64,000 bases of DNA. Source: Acanthosoma haemorrhoidale (taxonomy: Eukaryota; Arthropoda; Insecta; Hemiptera; Acanthosomatidae). The DNA lies in the NCBI GenBank assembly GCA_930367205.1, contig OV884009.1:120293454-120357453 (forward strand), given 5' to 3'. Position numbers and translations under genes: made by a program. This document shows, one piece after another, positions 21,928 through 32,919 of the stretch. The notes beneath the pieces are model-generated. The model was not told the origin of the DNA, ran no database searches, and worked only from the letters and a program-made list of their open reading frames with translations. Within the stretch, counting starts at the first letter, position 1; each line of letters begins with the position of its first letter.

Positions 21928-22781
21928 ATTTGTAATATACTTTTTTTTCTTCAGGCACATCTTTAGTATTGGCAGGCCATCCCTTCATGTAGTACTGCAC
22001 TAGGCATTGTAATGTCTCATCCTTGGCGGTTTCTTCTTTGAGAATCTTTTTTCTTCTAGGTGTGACCTGCAATTGATAATTATTAGATGCTACTTCATGA
22101 ACTATCTCACTAATCCAATCTTCTTCAGAATTGACGTTCTCCTCATTTTCACAACCTCTTGACAACAAATCAGCAATATATAATTCCTTCCTAGGCACAT
22201 ATCCCTAATCTAAGTCATATTTAATTAATTTAAGAATCATCCGCTGCAATCTGGGTGATAGTATTTCTCCAACATTCTTTTTAATTAGAGACACAAGAGG
22301 TTTGTGGTCTGTTCTGACACAAGTTTTACGCCCATAGATGTATAAATGAAATTTAGATGTTGCAAAAAGAAGACTTAATAATTCCTTTTCAATTTGTGCA
22401 AAATTCTTTTCAAAAGGATATAGGTTGTCTCTCCTGCATTAAACAGCATCCTATTGCATCCTTAGATGCATCTCATCCAATAGTAATTTCCTTAGATGTG
22501 TCAAAATGTGTTAATACTGGAATTTTTGGAATTAATTCTTTTATATTTTTTAGAAGCATTGAATGAGCTCCTGTCCAAATCAATTCCACATTGCATTTCA
22601 AAAGGGTACGCAAATTAGAAGTTAAGTCAGTAAAATTTGGAATAAAATTTTTTATGTAATTACGCATGCCCAAAATTCTCTGTAATTCCTTCTTATTACT
22701 AGGGTTCTCTAAACTTTTAATAGCTTCTATTCTCTGTGGGTCAATTTTCATCCCATTTTTTTCAAACTCAAACCCCAAAAA
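21928..22781 (-). pseudogene. gypsy-1 pol, RT end through RNase H (downstream half)
   Basis: Read leftward, this is the continuation of the Ty3/gypsy pol interrupted at 35932. It gives FLGFEFEKNGMKIDPQRIEA and GMRNYIKNFIPNFTDL (RT connection), then RTDHKPLVSLIKKN (RNase H), RKELYIADLLSR (RNase H end) and a short linker toward the integrase. Stops and frameshifts occur, for example a TAG-type break before the RKELYIAD segment. The integrase is missing because a Jockey LINE abuts at 21927. The right edge at 22781 is the Polinton insertion point. Confidence 0.85.
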
Positions 22782-23345
22782 AGTAGTACAGAATGGCGGG
22801 GTGAGCAAGAGCACGAAGGATATGACCTAGTATGAGGGTCCCTACACTGTCCCTGTTCGGGTGCCATTTATGTACTGTTGTATTTTAGGTTAGGTTCAGG
22901 GTAATAAAATTTAACGATATTGACATTTACTGCTAAGGAACACTTCTTTATTTAGATTTAACAGAAACAAAATACAACACTATAAAAACTGAGAAAGAGA
23001 TTTTTCTCAAGTCCTTCTATCTCCACACTCGGTACTTGACTATCTACAACAAACACAATCTCACACACAAGCTTCAGTTAATACCTTAATCCGTTAAGGT
23101 TAAGTTAATTCGTCAGCACTGGACGGACGAAACCTCAGTGATCAATAAGGCCGTTACAACCTTGAAGCGTGCTGTAGCAGGTTATCGTATGACCTTGAGG
23201 TCATTGACCGTCCTTGCTAGGGCGAGGAGGGGGTGTCGTGTTAGGGCGAGGCGGGGTGTCCTTGAGAGGTGATATGAGGTGTTGAGTGGGTCAAGAACCA
23301 ATAGATGGTCGATGTGACAACATTGCATGGTAGATGTGGCAACAG
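22782..23345 (+). repeat. Left terminal inverted repeat of the Polinton (interrupted)
   Basis: From 22782 the sequence pairs with the right end read in reverse: GTGAGCAAGAGCACGA (left) against TTGAGTAAGAGCACGA (right). After a 330-bp insertion it resumes with GCGTGCTGTAGCAGGTTATC, GACCTTGAGGTCATTGACCG and AATAGATGGTCGATGTG. Excluding the insertion it covers roughly 235 bp with scattered mismatches and small indels. Confidence 0.85.
22829..23158 (-). mobile_element. LTR plus primer-binding-site fragment inside the left TIR
   Basis: This 330-bp segment interrupts the inverted repeat and is flanked by ACCT at 22825-22828 and 23159-23162. The intact right repeat has ACCT only once. On the minus strand it begins TGTAACGGCC, like an LTR start, and carries TGGCACCCGAACAGGGAC (22866-22849). 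That is a near-perfect tRNA-Lys primer-binding site, one base different from the one at 61668-61685. About 20 bp of leader follow. It is therefore an LTR with a stub of 5' leader, not a clean solo LTR. Confidence 0.65.
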
Positions 23346-23659
23346 CGCCCAGAGGGTGTGTCCTTGTGACGTAATAGAAGGTGTGGCCAGCTGACACTAA
23401 TCCAGGGGGGTGATTGCACCATCTAATCTATCCTCACACGAGCTCTCATTCACTCGTTTGACACCTGCACCGTTCTTTCAGCTTAGTCAACAGCCCGGCC
23501 GATACCCGTGCACAGCTTAGTCATCACACGAGCTCTCATTCACTCGTTTGACACCAGCTGCTTCAGTTCTCCTTGCAGCCATTGTAAGTAAGTCTTTGAA
23601 TTGTTGTATCATTATTCTCTTGCACTACTAAATACCTAAGCAAATAATATGATTTTTAG
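23346..23659 (+). promoter_or_regulatory. 5' region and untranslated exon of the Polinton small gene
   Basis: A 45-bp segment (around 23435-23466 and 23524-23556) recurs twice, each with ACGAGCTCTCATTCACTCGT and TTGACACC. A splice donor (CCATT/GTAAGTAAG) lies at about 23585 and an acceptor (TTTTTAG) ends at 23659, immediately before an ATG. This implies a non-coding first exon and a 74-bp intron. No clear TATA box was assigned. Confidence 0.5.
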
Positions 23660-24017
23660 ATGTCTCTCCTTAAAAAATTGAACGAAATTAATCCACCTAA
23701 ACATTGGTGTATTGACTATTGGACGGACATACAAGGTAATAAAACTGAGCAAAAAGGAGACAGAATATGGCCCATCTATTGAGGCCATAATATAAGATGA
23801 TGAAGAAGGAAAAGTGCGAACCTTCCTACCAAAACGATATATAATATATGCGTTCACTGAGGAAGAATTAGCAAGCTATAGAGGTACAGTATATTCAAAT
23901 ATATAATAAATATAGTATTTTTTTTAATTAGCTAAGTGATTATTCTCGTTTTTAGGAGAGCTGAAATTTCAATACCTCGGAAAAAAGAAAAATGCATATG
24001 ACATTAAATTCGAATAG
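23660..24017 (+). pseudogene. Small spliced Polinton protein, YGPS/LPKRY type
   Basis: The ATG follows a splice acceptor directly. Exon 2 (23660-23883) reads MSLLKKLNEINPPKHWCIDY and, after a frameshift near 23765 and one in-frame stop, YGPSIEAII and KVRTFLPKRYIIYAFTEEEL. A phase-1 intron (23884-23955, GTACAG...TTTTAG) leads to the last exon, which gives GELKFQYLGKKKNAYDIKFE and a stop at 24015-24017. Short proteins with a KYG-S core and an LPKRY segment are, to my knowledge, a recurrent small gene of insect Polintons. The function is unknown; a nucleic-acid-binding (OB-like) role has been a plausible guess. It precedes and reads toward the DNA polymerase. Confidence 0.5.
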
Positions 24018-24088
24018 TTGATGCATTTTATTTAGGAGGTTTATTATTTTGGTTTTGGCTTTGTATATTTTAGTGTTAAGGAGTAAAA

Positions 24089-27000
24089 ATGAATAGTAAA
24101 AGCAACGCAAATAATTATTTATGTGATCAATGTGGATTATTAGTAGCAAATAGAAGACATAGATGTAAATGGTTGTTTTTCTATTGTCAAGGCTGTGGCA
24201 AAGAAATTAATAGAAAGTTTAATTTTGAACGTCATAAATTAACTTGTAAAGCTGCTAGTGGGGTTAGTAGGAATGATACACCTAACGCGAGCGCAATGGA
24301 GATTCCCAATAAAAAAAGAAAATATAGTATGTTTGACAGGCAGATGCGTGAGAAGGCGATTGCACAAGAAAACGGTATAATTAGAGCTTCGTTAGGAAAT
24401 TCGGTTGAAGATATTTACATTCCTAACGACGATAAAAAATTATTAGCCCACGAATTTTTAAACAATAAAAAAAAAGTTTTAGTAAATTTACTAAATTCTT
24501 ATGTTGACGAATGGAAAACTTTCAAAATAAATATAATGTTAGAATGCACATACATTAAGAAAAATGAAAATACTATTAGTGAAAGAACAGATTTTAATTT
24601 TAAATCGAAAGTTAGTACGATAGATAATTCTATAAACCTCTAAAATTACATTGAAACAATTTTTGAAAAAAATTTAGAGGAACAGGACGAGTTTGAAAAA
24701 AAAGGTTCCGGTTGGATGTATACCTCTGCAAACTATATCTGCCTACATTTAACTAAATATAAACCTTTTGGAGGATCTCAATATATTGAATTACCTAAAA
24801 AAATACGGGACAAACGTTGTGTTATAAATGTAAGAAATAATACTAATGATTGCTTCCGTTTAGCTATACTTAGTGATAATAAGCATACAAAAATATTCAA
24901 ACTCCATATTCCTTTGATTCTATATCGTTCCCGACTCCAATTAAGGATATCAAACGATTTGAAAATTTAAATAATCTGTCTATAAATGTTTATGGCTTAG
25001 ACGAGAAAAATAATGTGTATCCGATTAGAATTAGTAAAAAGGAAAATTATGATAAAATGTTTGATTTATTGTTTTTTACAAAATGGGGAAAATTTTCACT
25101 ATTGCTTTATCACAAATCTTTCACGATTAGTAAGTTCTCAAATATCTTTGCACACATGTGCATATAGCATATGTCCTAGATGTCTGTCCGTATTTCCAAA
25201 GACGTACGTAAACAAGTATGGGGAAAATGGTGATGAGCGAAAGCATGAACATGAATTATTTTGTCGTAATCATAAACCAATTCGATCTGATTTTCCGAAA
25301 GAAGATAAAATTGAATTTAAGCATGTGGAATATACACAACCTATCCCAATAGTAGTTTATGCAGACATTGAATCTCTTTTAATATCAATTTCGGGGCCTG
25401 TTCCTAATCCGTCAACATCTTGGAACAAAGCTGTTCATGAGCCTTTTCTGTTTCACTTCTGGTCAAGTCTGACATGTTTGATTCGAAACCGTTTGTTTAT
25501 ACGGGGGAAAACTGTATGCTAGCGTTTTTAGAAAAACTCGAATCTATAGTTGTTGAAGCGGATAAAATATACGGTAATCCTCTTCCGATGGAAGAAATGA
25601 GCGAAGGGGGAAATAAAATATTTTATTCTGCTAAAGACTGCATATTATGTCAATACCCTTTAGACGAACTCGATCGCGTGCGTTATCACTGTCACTTGAC
25701 AGGAAAATTTATTGGACCGGCACATAACGCATGTAGTTTAAGAGCAAGAAAGCCTGATTTTATACCTGTTTTTATGCACAACTTACAAGACTATGATTCT
25801 CATTTTATAATCCCTTTCTTGGGCCGCTGTGAAAATGTTTGCGTAATTCCTAGTAATTCTGAAAAATATATAAGTTTAAATATAAAAATTTAAAAATATA
25901 AAATTTAAAGGCTGTAGAACAAAAATACGATTTGTTGACTCGTTTAAATTTCTATCATCGAGTTTGGATACATTAGTGAACAATTTACAAAATAAACCAA
26001 AATCAATTAATGAAATATTTCCAAATATGGCTAGTATTATTAATGATGAAAACAAAATTAAATTACTTACAAGGAAAGGTGTATTTCCATACAATTATTT
26101 TAATTCGTTTGAATGTCTAAATTGAAACTCAACTACCTTCTAAAAAATCATTTTTTTAATGAATTATCAAAAGAATCCATTAGCGATGTAGACTATGAGC
26201 ATGCAAAAGTGTGTGGGAAACGTTTAAAATCAAAACATTAAAAGATTATGTAGAATTATATGTACAAACCGATGTAATTCTGTTGTGCGAAGTTTTTGAA
26301 ACCTTCCGCCTTCTCTGTCTACAAATTTATCAATTGGATCCAACATGGTTTTTTACTTTACCTCAGTTATCGTGGAATGCAATGTTGAAATATACTCAAA
26401 TAAAATTAGATGTAATAAAAGATATTGATATAGTACAGTTTTTTGAAAAGGGAATAAGGGGAGGTATTTGCCAAGTCGTTTCCCGCTATGCCAAAGCTAA
26501 CAATAAATATTTAAGTGAGTACGATTCTACCAAACCCAGTAATTATTTATTATATGTAGATGTTAACAATCTTTATGGTTATGCCATGAACCTTCCCCTG
26601 CCATATGCCGAATTTGAGTGGACTGATGAAAAAGTAAATGTATTAGATCTGGAAAACAATTCAGAAACCGGTTATATGCTAGATGTTGATATTGAGTACC
26701 CCGTAGAAATTCATGATAATCATTCTCAACTACCTTTTTTACCTGAAAAAAATAATCCACCTAATGCAAAAACTGTTAAACTAATAACGACTTTGCTACC
26801 CAAAACACGTTATATAGCACATTATGTGAATTTAAAACAAGCTTTACAACTGGGGGTAAAAATTTCAAAAATTCACAGAGTATTAAAGTTTAAACAAAAG
26901 AATTGGCACCATACATAGAAATTAATTCAAAGATGAGGGCATCTGCAAAAAATACATTCGAGTCAGATTTTTACAAATTGTTCAATAACAGTTGCTTTGG

Positions 27001-27754
27001 CAAATTTTTGGAGAACGTGCGTAACAGAATCAATTTAAAAATAGTAACCAATGAAAAATCATTATTTCGTCAAGTAAACAAACCAAATTTCAAAGGTAGG
27101 ATTATATTTGCAGATAATGTAACATCGGTCCAGTTGGAAAAAGACAGTATTATTTTTGATAAACCGTTGTATGTAGGATTCTCCGTGCTAGAATTGAGCA
27201 AAGTTTTGATGTATCATTACCACTATAATGTTTTCTTGAAAAAATATGGTATAGAAAATGTTACCTTATGCTATACAGACACCGATTCATTTTTATACAA
27301 TATTAGGACGGAAGATATGTATTCTGATATATCCGGAGAGTTACAAAAATATTTTGATACAAGCAATTTTCCTACTTCTCATTTTTTTCATTCTGCAAAA
27401 AACAAAAAAGTAGTTGGTCTGTTGAAAGATGAAACCTTTGGAGATCCTATAGTGGAATTTGTCGGGTTGAGACCTAAAATGTATTCTTACATAACAAACA
27501 AAGATATAACGGTTAAAAAGTCAAAGGGAATAAAAAAATCAGCTGTTAACGATTTTACTTTTAACGATTACTTAAACACACTTAAAGAAAGTAAATGTGT
27601 ATATTCTTCGTTTTATATAATTCAATCTAAAAAACATAACGTTCAAACCTCACTAATAAATAAAAAGTCATTGTGCTCATTTGATGACAAAAGGTGTACA
27701 TTAAGCGATGGAGTGCAAACACACCCTTATGGTCACTATAGTCTTGATGAATAA
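24089..27754 (+). pseudogene. Protein-primed DNA polymerase B (Polinton), multiply broken
   Basis: Replication polymerase of the element. The N-terminal part has a zinc-binding segment (CDQCGLLVANRRHRCKW, then CQGCGKE). The exonuclease shows VVYADIESLL (Exo I), CHLTGKFIGPAHNAC, HNLQDYDSHFII (Exo II) and YVELYVQTDVILLCEVFE (Exo III). The polymerase shows YVDVNNLYGYAM (motif A), FNNSCFGKFLENVRNR (motif B) and CYTDTDSFLYN (motif C), so the catalytic residues are still legible. Breaks: a TAA at 24641-24643; frame changes near 24900, 25100, 25440, 25885, 26125-26200 and 26890; a TGA near 26123. It cannot produce a full-length enzyme. The 337 bp after it (27755-28091) are an AT-rich convergent 3' region with no gene. 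Confidence 0.93.
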
Positions 27755-28091
27755 AAAAACAACCGTTAAATTTAATTTGTATTGTAAATGAAAAAAAGGA
27801 TTTTAAATCAATTTAATGTCTAATTGTAGTATTATTATTAATTGCTTAGAATAAGCATGGGTTAAAAAGAACAACAATTTGTAAGTACTAGATTTGTTTT
27901 TTAAATGTAGAGAAACAATAAATAAATAAAAACAATAAATATAATGTATACAGTTTTTGTAAAAAAACAAATGTCTATTATAAGAGTAAGTGTTTGTTTC
28001 TCTCACAACATTAAGGAATATCCTTCCTGTCAATCCAGCTACGTTCTTCTAATCCCAACCACTTTACATACAATTTATTTCCTTTTCTTTT

Positions 28092-28929
28092 TTAAACCCT
28101 CTCTACAAGGTATATATTTGGATGTTTAACTTTTTTTAGCTCTTCTTCATAGAATGCACCACTAATCCGTTGTCCTTTCAGATCTTCCAGTAAGTAAGTG
28201 AAAGGGTATGTCTTTTGAATCTTGACTACCATAAAAATTTCACTTGACCAATTTAAAAAATATGCTTTTGAAAATATGGATTTTTGTTTAGATATTCTGA
28301 CAAAATCATTTTCTTCAAATTTCTGCTTTCGTACTACTTTACATATAGTCAATGAAGAATAGACATTATTTTTCAAATATTTCTCTACTTTTTTATGGTG
28401 AGCATCAATTGGACTCATACCTATAGTCCTATGAAATGATGAATTATACTCTTGTAAAATTTGAGGTAGGATATCTAAAAATTTGTAATTTCCTTGCATG
28501 CTGAAGGCTTTCCACATTTTTCCTTTTAATGTTCTATTAAACCTTTCTACAATGGAAGCTTTCATATTAGAAAAAATGGAATAATGATTAACAGTTAAAC
28601 TTGGAATTGTAAAATTCCTTTCCCTGATCACTTTGAATATTTTTCGGAGTTTGTCTACTCGAACGAAACACACTCTCCATTACTTTAGTCACATTGTCCG
28701 CTGATTTCACCTTTAGAGGCGTGGCCCAAGCATATTTGGAAAAACAGTCTATAACTGTCAATAAATATTTGTGCCCTTTATTTTCTCGAGAATAAGGTAT
28801 CTCTACTAGATCTATCTGCCACAAGCCATTTATTTCTTTCAAAACTGTCTTTCGCCTGGGATATTTTTTGCGTGCTGGCTTATCTAATTCATTTACAACA
28901 GTCCTTTTTATGTTTGATAATGAATCCAT
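28092..28929 (-). pseudogene. Retroviral-type integrase (Polinton), one frameshift
   Basis: The first frame (28929-28588) carries LWQIDLVEIPYS (first Asp), VIDCFSKYAWATPLK and NIQSDQGKEFYNS (second Asp). The second frame (to 28092) carries ASIVERFNRTLKGKMWKAF (catalytic Glu), a chromodomain-like stretch with NDFVRISKQKS and a C-terminal GAFYEEELKKV. The DDE triad is therefore visible, split by a single frameshift near 28600. Such integrases insert Polintons and leave 6-bp duplications, matching the one found here. It is convergent with the polymerase. Confidence 0.92.
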
Positions 28930-29034
28930 CTATACCTTCTCTTTGAGTATTTTGTTAAGATAACCGCGTGTGAGAGCATTAGATTCCTTCTCAGGCTCAC
29001 CTACGTACTGAAACTCATTATAAAAATATGTACA
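28930..29034. other. Short spacer between integrase and PX-type gene
   Basis: 105 bp between two minus-strand genes, containing the integrase 5' flank. No promoter motif is evident. Confidence 0.4.
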
Positions 29035-30185
29035 TTAATATACTATATTTTCTTCTCGCCGCTCTTCAATTAGCGATTCTATTTCGTTTTGATGGCCTTC
29101 ATGCCCTGCATAACTTGAAGACAATAACAGCCTAAGACGATCGACTAGTTCGTTTGGGTCGTTCCAATACTCGTACTGAGGTTTATTGGCTCTCATAAGA
29201 CCAGATCCCCGTTTGTAAGGGTGAGATCGGAGTGAAGCTAGCCTGCTCGAAGCTGATGATGATGTGGAAAAAGGGGGGAGAGGTTTTGAAGTTTGAGGTG
29301 GAAATAACTTCGATATGATATTTCTATATTTCTCAGACCTGTTACCGAATACTCCCTGTTCCTCACTATAGCCTTTTTTGTGAGCATTGGTTGAGAGTAA
29401 AATATTATTATAAATTTCCAAGTCTGGCTCTGTGTGATCTTTAGGATTTTTTAAGTAGAGTAGCTCCAGCAATCCTGGTGTTCCTTCATAAACCACATCG
29501 TTAATAGACATATCATCACTGTTTGCGAAAAGCTGAACATCAGTCGAGTCACCAATGGCTAATCCCCCAGAAGGCATGACTCTAATGCCGTAACGAGAGT
29601 CATGTGTCTTATCACCTTTCAACATCTTATCCAAGTATTCTCTCTGCAGATTTCTAAATGCGGCGAGGTGCTCTTTAAATTCTGCTTCTCCCTTTGGAGT
29701 TTGAGCATATTTTTTAACTTTTTCTGATAGTGGTTCATCTGTCACATACTCGCCCTCACAACTTCTGGAGATATGAACTCATGAACGGGAACCGTTAAGT
29801 GAGATAATGGCGTTTGCGTAGTACTAGTTTTTGTATCATCGGATGAAACTGATGTAGCTCTTTTGTAGTGAGACATTGTTTTTGGCAATAATGTTGATTT
29901 CCTGTAAATACTAGTTGACTCTATCTCCTTTTTATCAGGTGATTCGTTCCAAACATTAGTATCTCTCCTTTTTACTTTTCTTGGTGTCACTGTGGGGGTG
30001 GTCTGGGACAACTTTACTGATTGTTTAATGTCTTCTAGTGGATGGAGCACGGGAGTAAAAAATTCTTGCCGACCTTTTTCAACATCCTGGACAATACGCT
30101 TGAATGACCGAACTTTGTTTTTCAAAATCTCACTAGTTTTTATAATCTCACGAGTGACTTTTGGGTCCATGATTGTTAATGACAA
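29035..30185 (-). pseudogene. Conserved Polinton structural protein of the PX/DUF8207 type
   Basis: Two frames overlap by 4 nt: 30185-29742 (N-terminal 147 codons, charged and helical, then low-complexity Ser/Thr) and 29745-29035 (236 codons). The second has the features I know from the conserved Polinton protein usually called PX or DUF8207. These are RYGIRVMPSGGLAIGDSTDV, INDVVYEGTPGLLELLYLKN, a KYRNIISKLFPP segment and the C-terminal YWNDPNELVDRLRLLLSSSY with HQNEIESLIEE. The frames most likely belong to one gene split by a frameshift near 29745. The role is unknown, possibly virion-associated. It lies between integrase and ATPase on the same strand. Confidence 0.75.
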
Positions 30186-30204
30186 TCACTACCACGACTG
30201 CTCT

Positions 30205-30908
30205 TTATATATCCACAATGAATGTATAGATTCCTTTTCGAAAACGTCTATTATTCAGGTCCCTACTCTTGTCAATTACAAGGTAATTAAAAGGCTCTTT
30301 CCAACATATTGAACACATCTCTTTAAAAAGTGAGAAACTTAAATCCGGAGTGCTCACATGCTCCTCATAAATATGTTTCAAATTTAATTCATCTTGAGGA
30401 AATACTATTAAAAAGTTAATGTTACATCTGATAAGGTGTCTTGGGATACAAACATAACTTTGTGTTAAATAAAAACAATCAAGGTTCATATACGACCATA
30501 ACTAAAGTATCGTTTAATTACATCTTGATTTTCCATAGTGACGTCATCGAATATACAGACCGAATTGGATTCAACTTCCTGAGGCAATTCATTTGCATCT
30601 TCAAATTCATATAATCCTATTTCAGGAACATGATTTATGACACTCTTTAAATACTGGTATTTAGGCTGATGTAATGTTTTTCCGAAAATATAAACATTTT
30701 TAAATTTTAAATCATTTGGATTTAATAAAAGAGCAATAATACTATTAGTCTTTCCACAACCGCTAGGTCCGCAAATTGATGATCGAATGGTGTTTGGTAA
30801 TAATGCACTATGTCTCCCTTCTGAATCAACTTTAACTGGAGAAAAGTTGATAGAGGAAAAACGTTGTTCTTGTTTGACTAATTTCATTCTGAATGCAAAC
30901 GACGGCAT
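30205..30908 (-). pseudogene. FtsK/HerA-type packaging ATPase (Polinton), frameshifted
   Basis: The N-terminal frame (30908-30486) has the Walker A motif ICGPSGCGKTNSI and the Walker B motif SVCIFDDV, with the expected start MPSFAFRMKLVKQEQRFSSI. The C-terminal frame (30489-30205) continues with LDCFYLTQSYVCIPRHLIR and NFLIVFPQDELNLKHIYEEH. A single frameshift near 30487 separates them. The family pumps viral genomes into capsids. Start codons of this gene and the PLA2 gene face away from each other across 54 bp. Confidence 0.92.
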
Positions 30909-30962
30909 TATGCATCAGTATATATATGTATATAAGTCTGTTCTTTACTTTCTTAGTACAGT
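30909..30962. promoter_or_regulatory. Divergent promoter between ATPase and PLA2-like gene
   Basis: Only 54 bp separate the two start codons. The spacer contains ATATATATGTATATAAG (about 30919-30935), giving TATA-like boxes on both strands, so the structural genes to the right and the ATPase block to the left could share one bidirectional promoter. Confidence 0.45.
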
Positions 30963-31696
30963 ATGATTCGTAAAGCTTACAAAGGAACAGGTCTAGTGAA
31001 CAGTTTTATAAACAAGTTGCCTATTGAATTACATCTTCCGGGGTATCAGTATTGTGGTCCTGGTACGGATCTAGAAAAGTGACTAACTAATGGTGATGGT
31101 GGAATAAATCAGCTTGATAAAGCCTGTAAAGATCACGATATAGCTTATAGCAAATATAAAGATATGGATAGTCGTAAGGAAGCGGACAAAATCTTAGCTG
31201 ATAATGCTTGGAAACGAGTTAAAGCTTCAGATTCGTTATGGGGAGAAAAAGCCGCGGCTTGGTTAGTTACAAATGTTATGAAAACGAAAAGAAAAATTGG
31301 ATCAGGTTCAAAAAAGAAAAAGATTAGTTTCATCGACTTAGTTAAATCGTCAAAGGTAAATGATGTATCATCTATTCTGAAAGCTTCGAAAGTGGCGTAT
31401 AAGAAGGCTAAAATGCATCTACGCGCTAAGACGAAACCTTTACCACCCAGAGTTCGTCCGATGCCAAAGAGGGGAGCTTTATCCAATTTCTTGTACCGTT
31501 GATGGCAGGACTTTCCGCTGTGGGTTCTTTGGCAGGAGGAGCCGCAAGTGTAGCAAAAGCGATCAATGAGGCTAAAGAAGCCAAGCTGAAATTGGATGAG
31601 CAAAAGAGGCATAATTTAGCTATAGAAGGTCAGAAAGTTGGTACCGGACTTTATTTGAAACCATATAGGAATGGTTACGGTCTGTTTATAAACTGA
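30963..31696 (+). pseudogene. PLA2-like / pVI-like minor virion protein (Polinton)
   Basis: The start ATG is at 30963. Residues 25-39 read LPGYQYCGPGTDLEK. After an in-frame TGA (31080-31082) the frame continues with GINQLDKACKDHDIAYSKY. The Ca-binding GPG loop and the HD catalytic dyad are the phospholipase A2 pattern seen in parvovirus VP1 and in Polintons. A basic region follows. After a frameshift near 31490 comes a glycine-rich hydrophobic segment (GLSAVGSLAGGAASVAKAIN) and the tail GTGLYLKPYRNGYGLFIN, resembling membrane-active capsid-associated proteins. Such proteins probably help virions cross membranes. Two breaks make it a pseudogene. Confidence 0.85.
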
Positions 31697-31715
31697 CAAA
31701 AAAGGCCGAGAAAAA

Positions 31716-32071
31716 TATGACTGCCGAATAAACCGTTGACCGATCTTGAATTAAATTATATAGCTAAAGTTTTGAATATTGAAAATTTTCGTGGAGTATT
31801 TATGATTGATAGTCTCCCTAAATATCCAAAAAAGCATGAGACAGCTATTGTAAATTTGCATACAAGTTCAGAACCTGGTTCTCATTGGGTTTGTTATATA
31901 AAAAAAGATAATCTTGTGAAATACTTTGATTCGTTTGGTAATTTGAAACCACCACCACAGCTACTTGAGGTTTACAAATAACTTACAACAGACGTCAAAT
32001 CAGAAGTGGAATATTCCGATTTGTGGACATCTCTGCTTAAAGTATTTAGCTGACGTTTCTCATAAATTTTG
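31716..32071 (+). pseudogene. Adenain-like cysteine protease (Polinton)
   Basis: Visible are ENFRGVFMIDSLPK and SHWVCYIKKD with the catalytic His. KYFDSFGNLKPPP has the acidic residue. In a shifted frame, NQKWNIPICGHLCLKYL holds the Gln oxyanion residue and the nucleophile Cys. The frameshift lies near 31978. The ATG at 31716 is separated from the body by another frame change near 31720, so the start is uncertain. The family processes capsid and core proteins during virion maturation. Confidence 0.9.
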
Positions 32072-32074
32072 ATC

Positions 32075-32792
32075 ATTCATAATCATAAGCTACAGAGTAG
32101 CGTTTACAGGCGATTCTAGTGTTCTTCATGCGAACTTTTTACCTCCGCTAGAATTAGGATCAAGTTATACCGTTGGGTTATTATCTTTTGACACATATAA
32201 TACTATTCCTAATGTAAGGAAGGATGTTAACGATAAGTGTTATTTTGGAAATCTGACGATCTAGATACCTGAGGGATCGTATGATATCGATGCTCTAAAT
32301 ACTTTTTTTTACGAAGAAATGACACTCCAAGACCCGGGAGCTGGGCTTGTACTGCGGGGAGATCACAGTAATTTAAAGGTGGAACTTAGAACAACTAAAC
32401 CGGTTTACTTCAACTTTCCCGATAAGCCACATTCCATTGGCCCACTATTGGGTTTTAATAGTCCAAATCGAGTGATACACCCAGTGAACGGGTATACTGA
32501 ATCAGATGGAATTGTATAAATCCTTTCCGTAAACACTATTTCGATACATTGTAACATCGCATCAGGGTCTTACGTAAACGGGGAGCCAGATCATAGCATA
32601 CATCAATTCTTTCCGACTGTTGAAAAAGTATATAAAATAATAGAAACCCCGAATCCTGTCATTTACTTTACTACTAACGTGAGGACTGTTGACAATATAA
32701 CCATTCGCTTAGTGGATCAGAACGGCGAGCTTATTGACTTTAGGGGAGAAACTGTTACATTTAGAATACATTTGAAGGAGAATGGGGATTGA
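32075..32792 (+). pseudogene. Penton-like minor capsid protein (Polinton)
   Basis: One frame runs through the region with two in-frame stops (TAG 32262-32264, TAA 32517-32519) and ends at TGA 32790-32792. It begins ISYRVAFTGDSSVLHANF, has LSFDTYNTIPNV, FNFPDKPHSIGPLLGF, and ends with RLVDQNGELIDFRGETVTFR. The last segment is the most characteristic of the single-jelly-roll penton homologue of Polintons. No ATG precedes it in frame (ATA at the expected place), another sign of decay. Confidence 0.8.
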
Positions 32793-32919
32793 TTTTATCA
32801 GAGAGAGTTATGTGCGAGTTGGAGCTCGTTATAAAAGGAGATGTCATACCCAGTTAAGAATCAGTAAACCTATATCGACGAGACCATTAACAACTGCAAA
32901 CGTTATTTTTTTAAAACAG

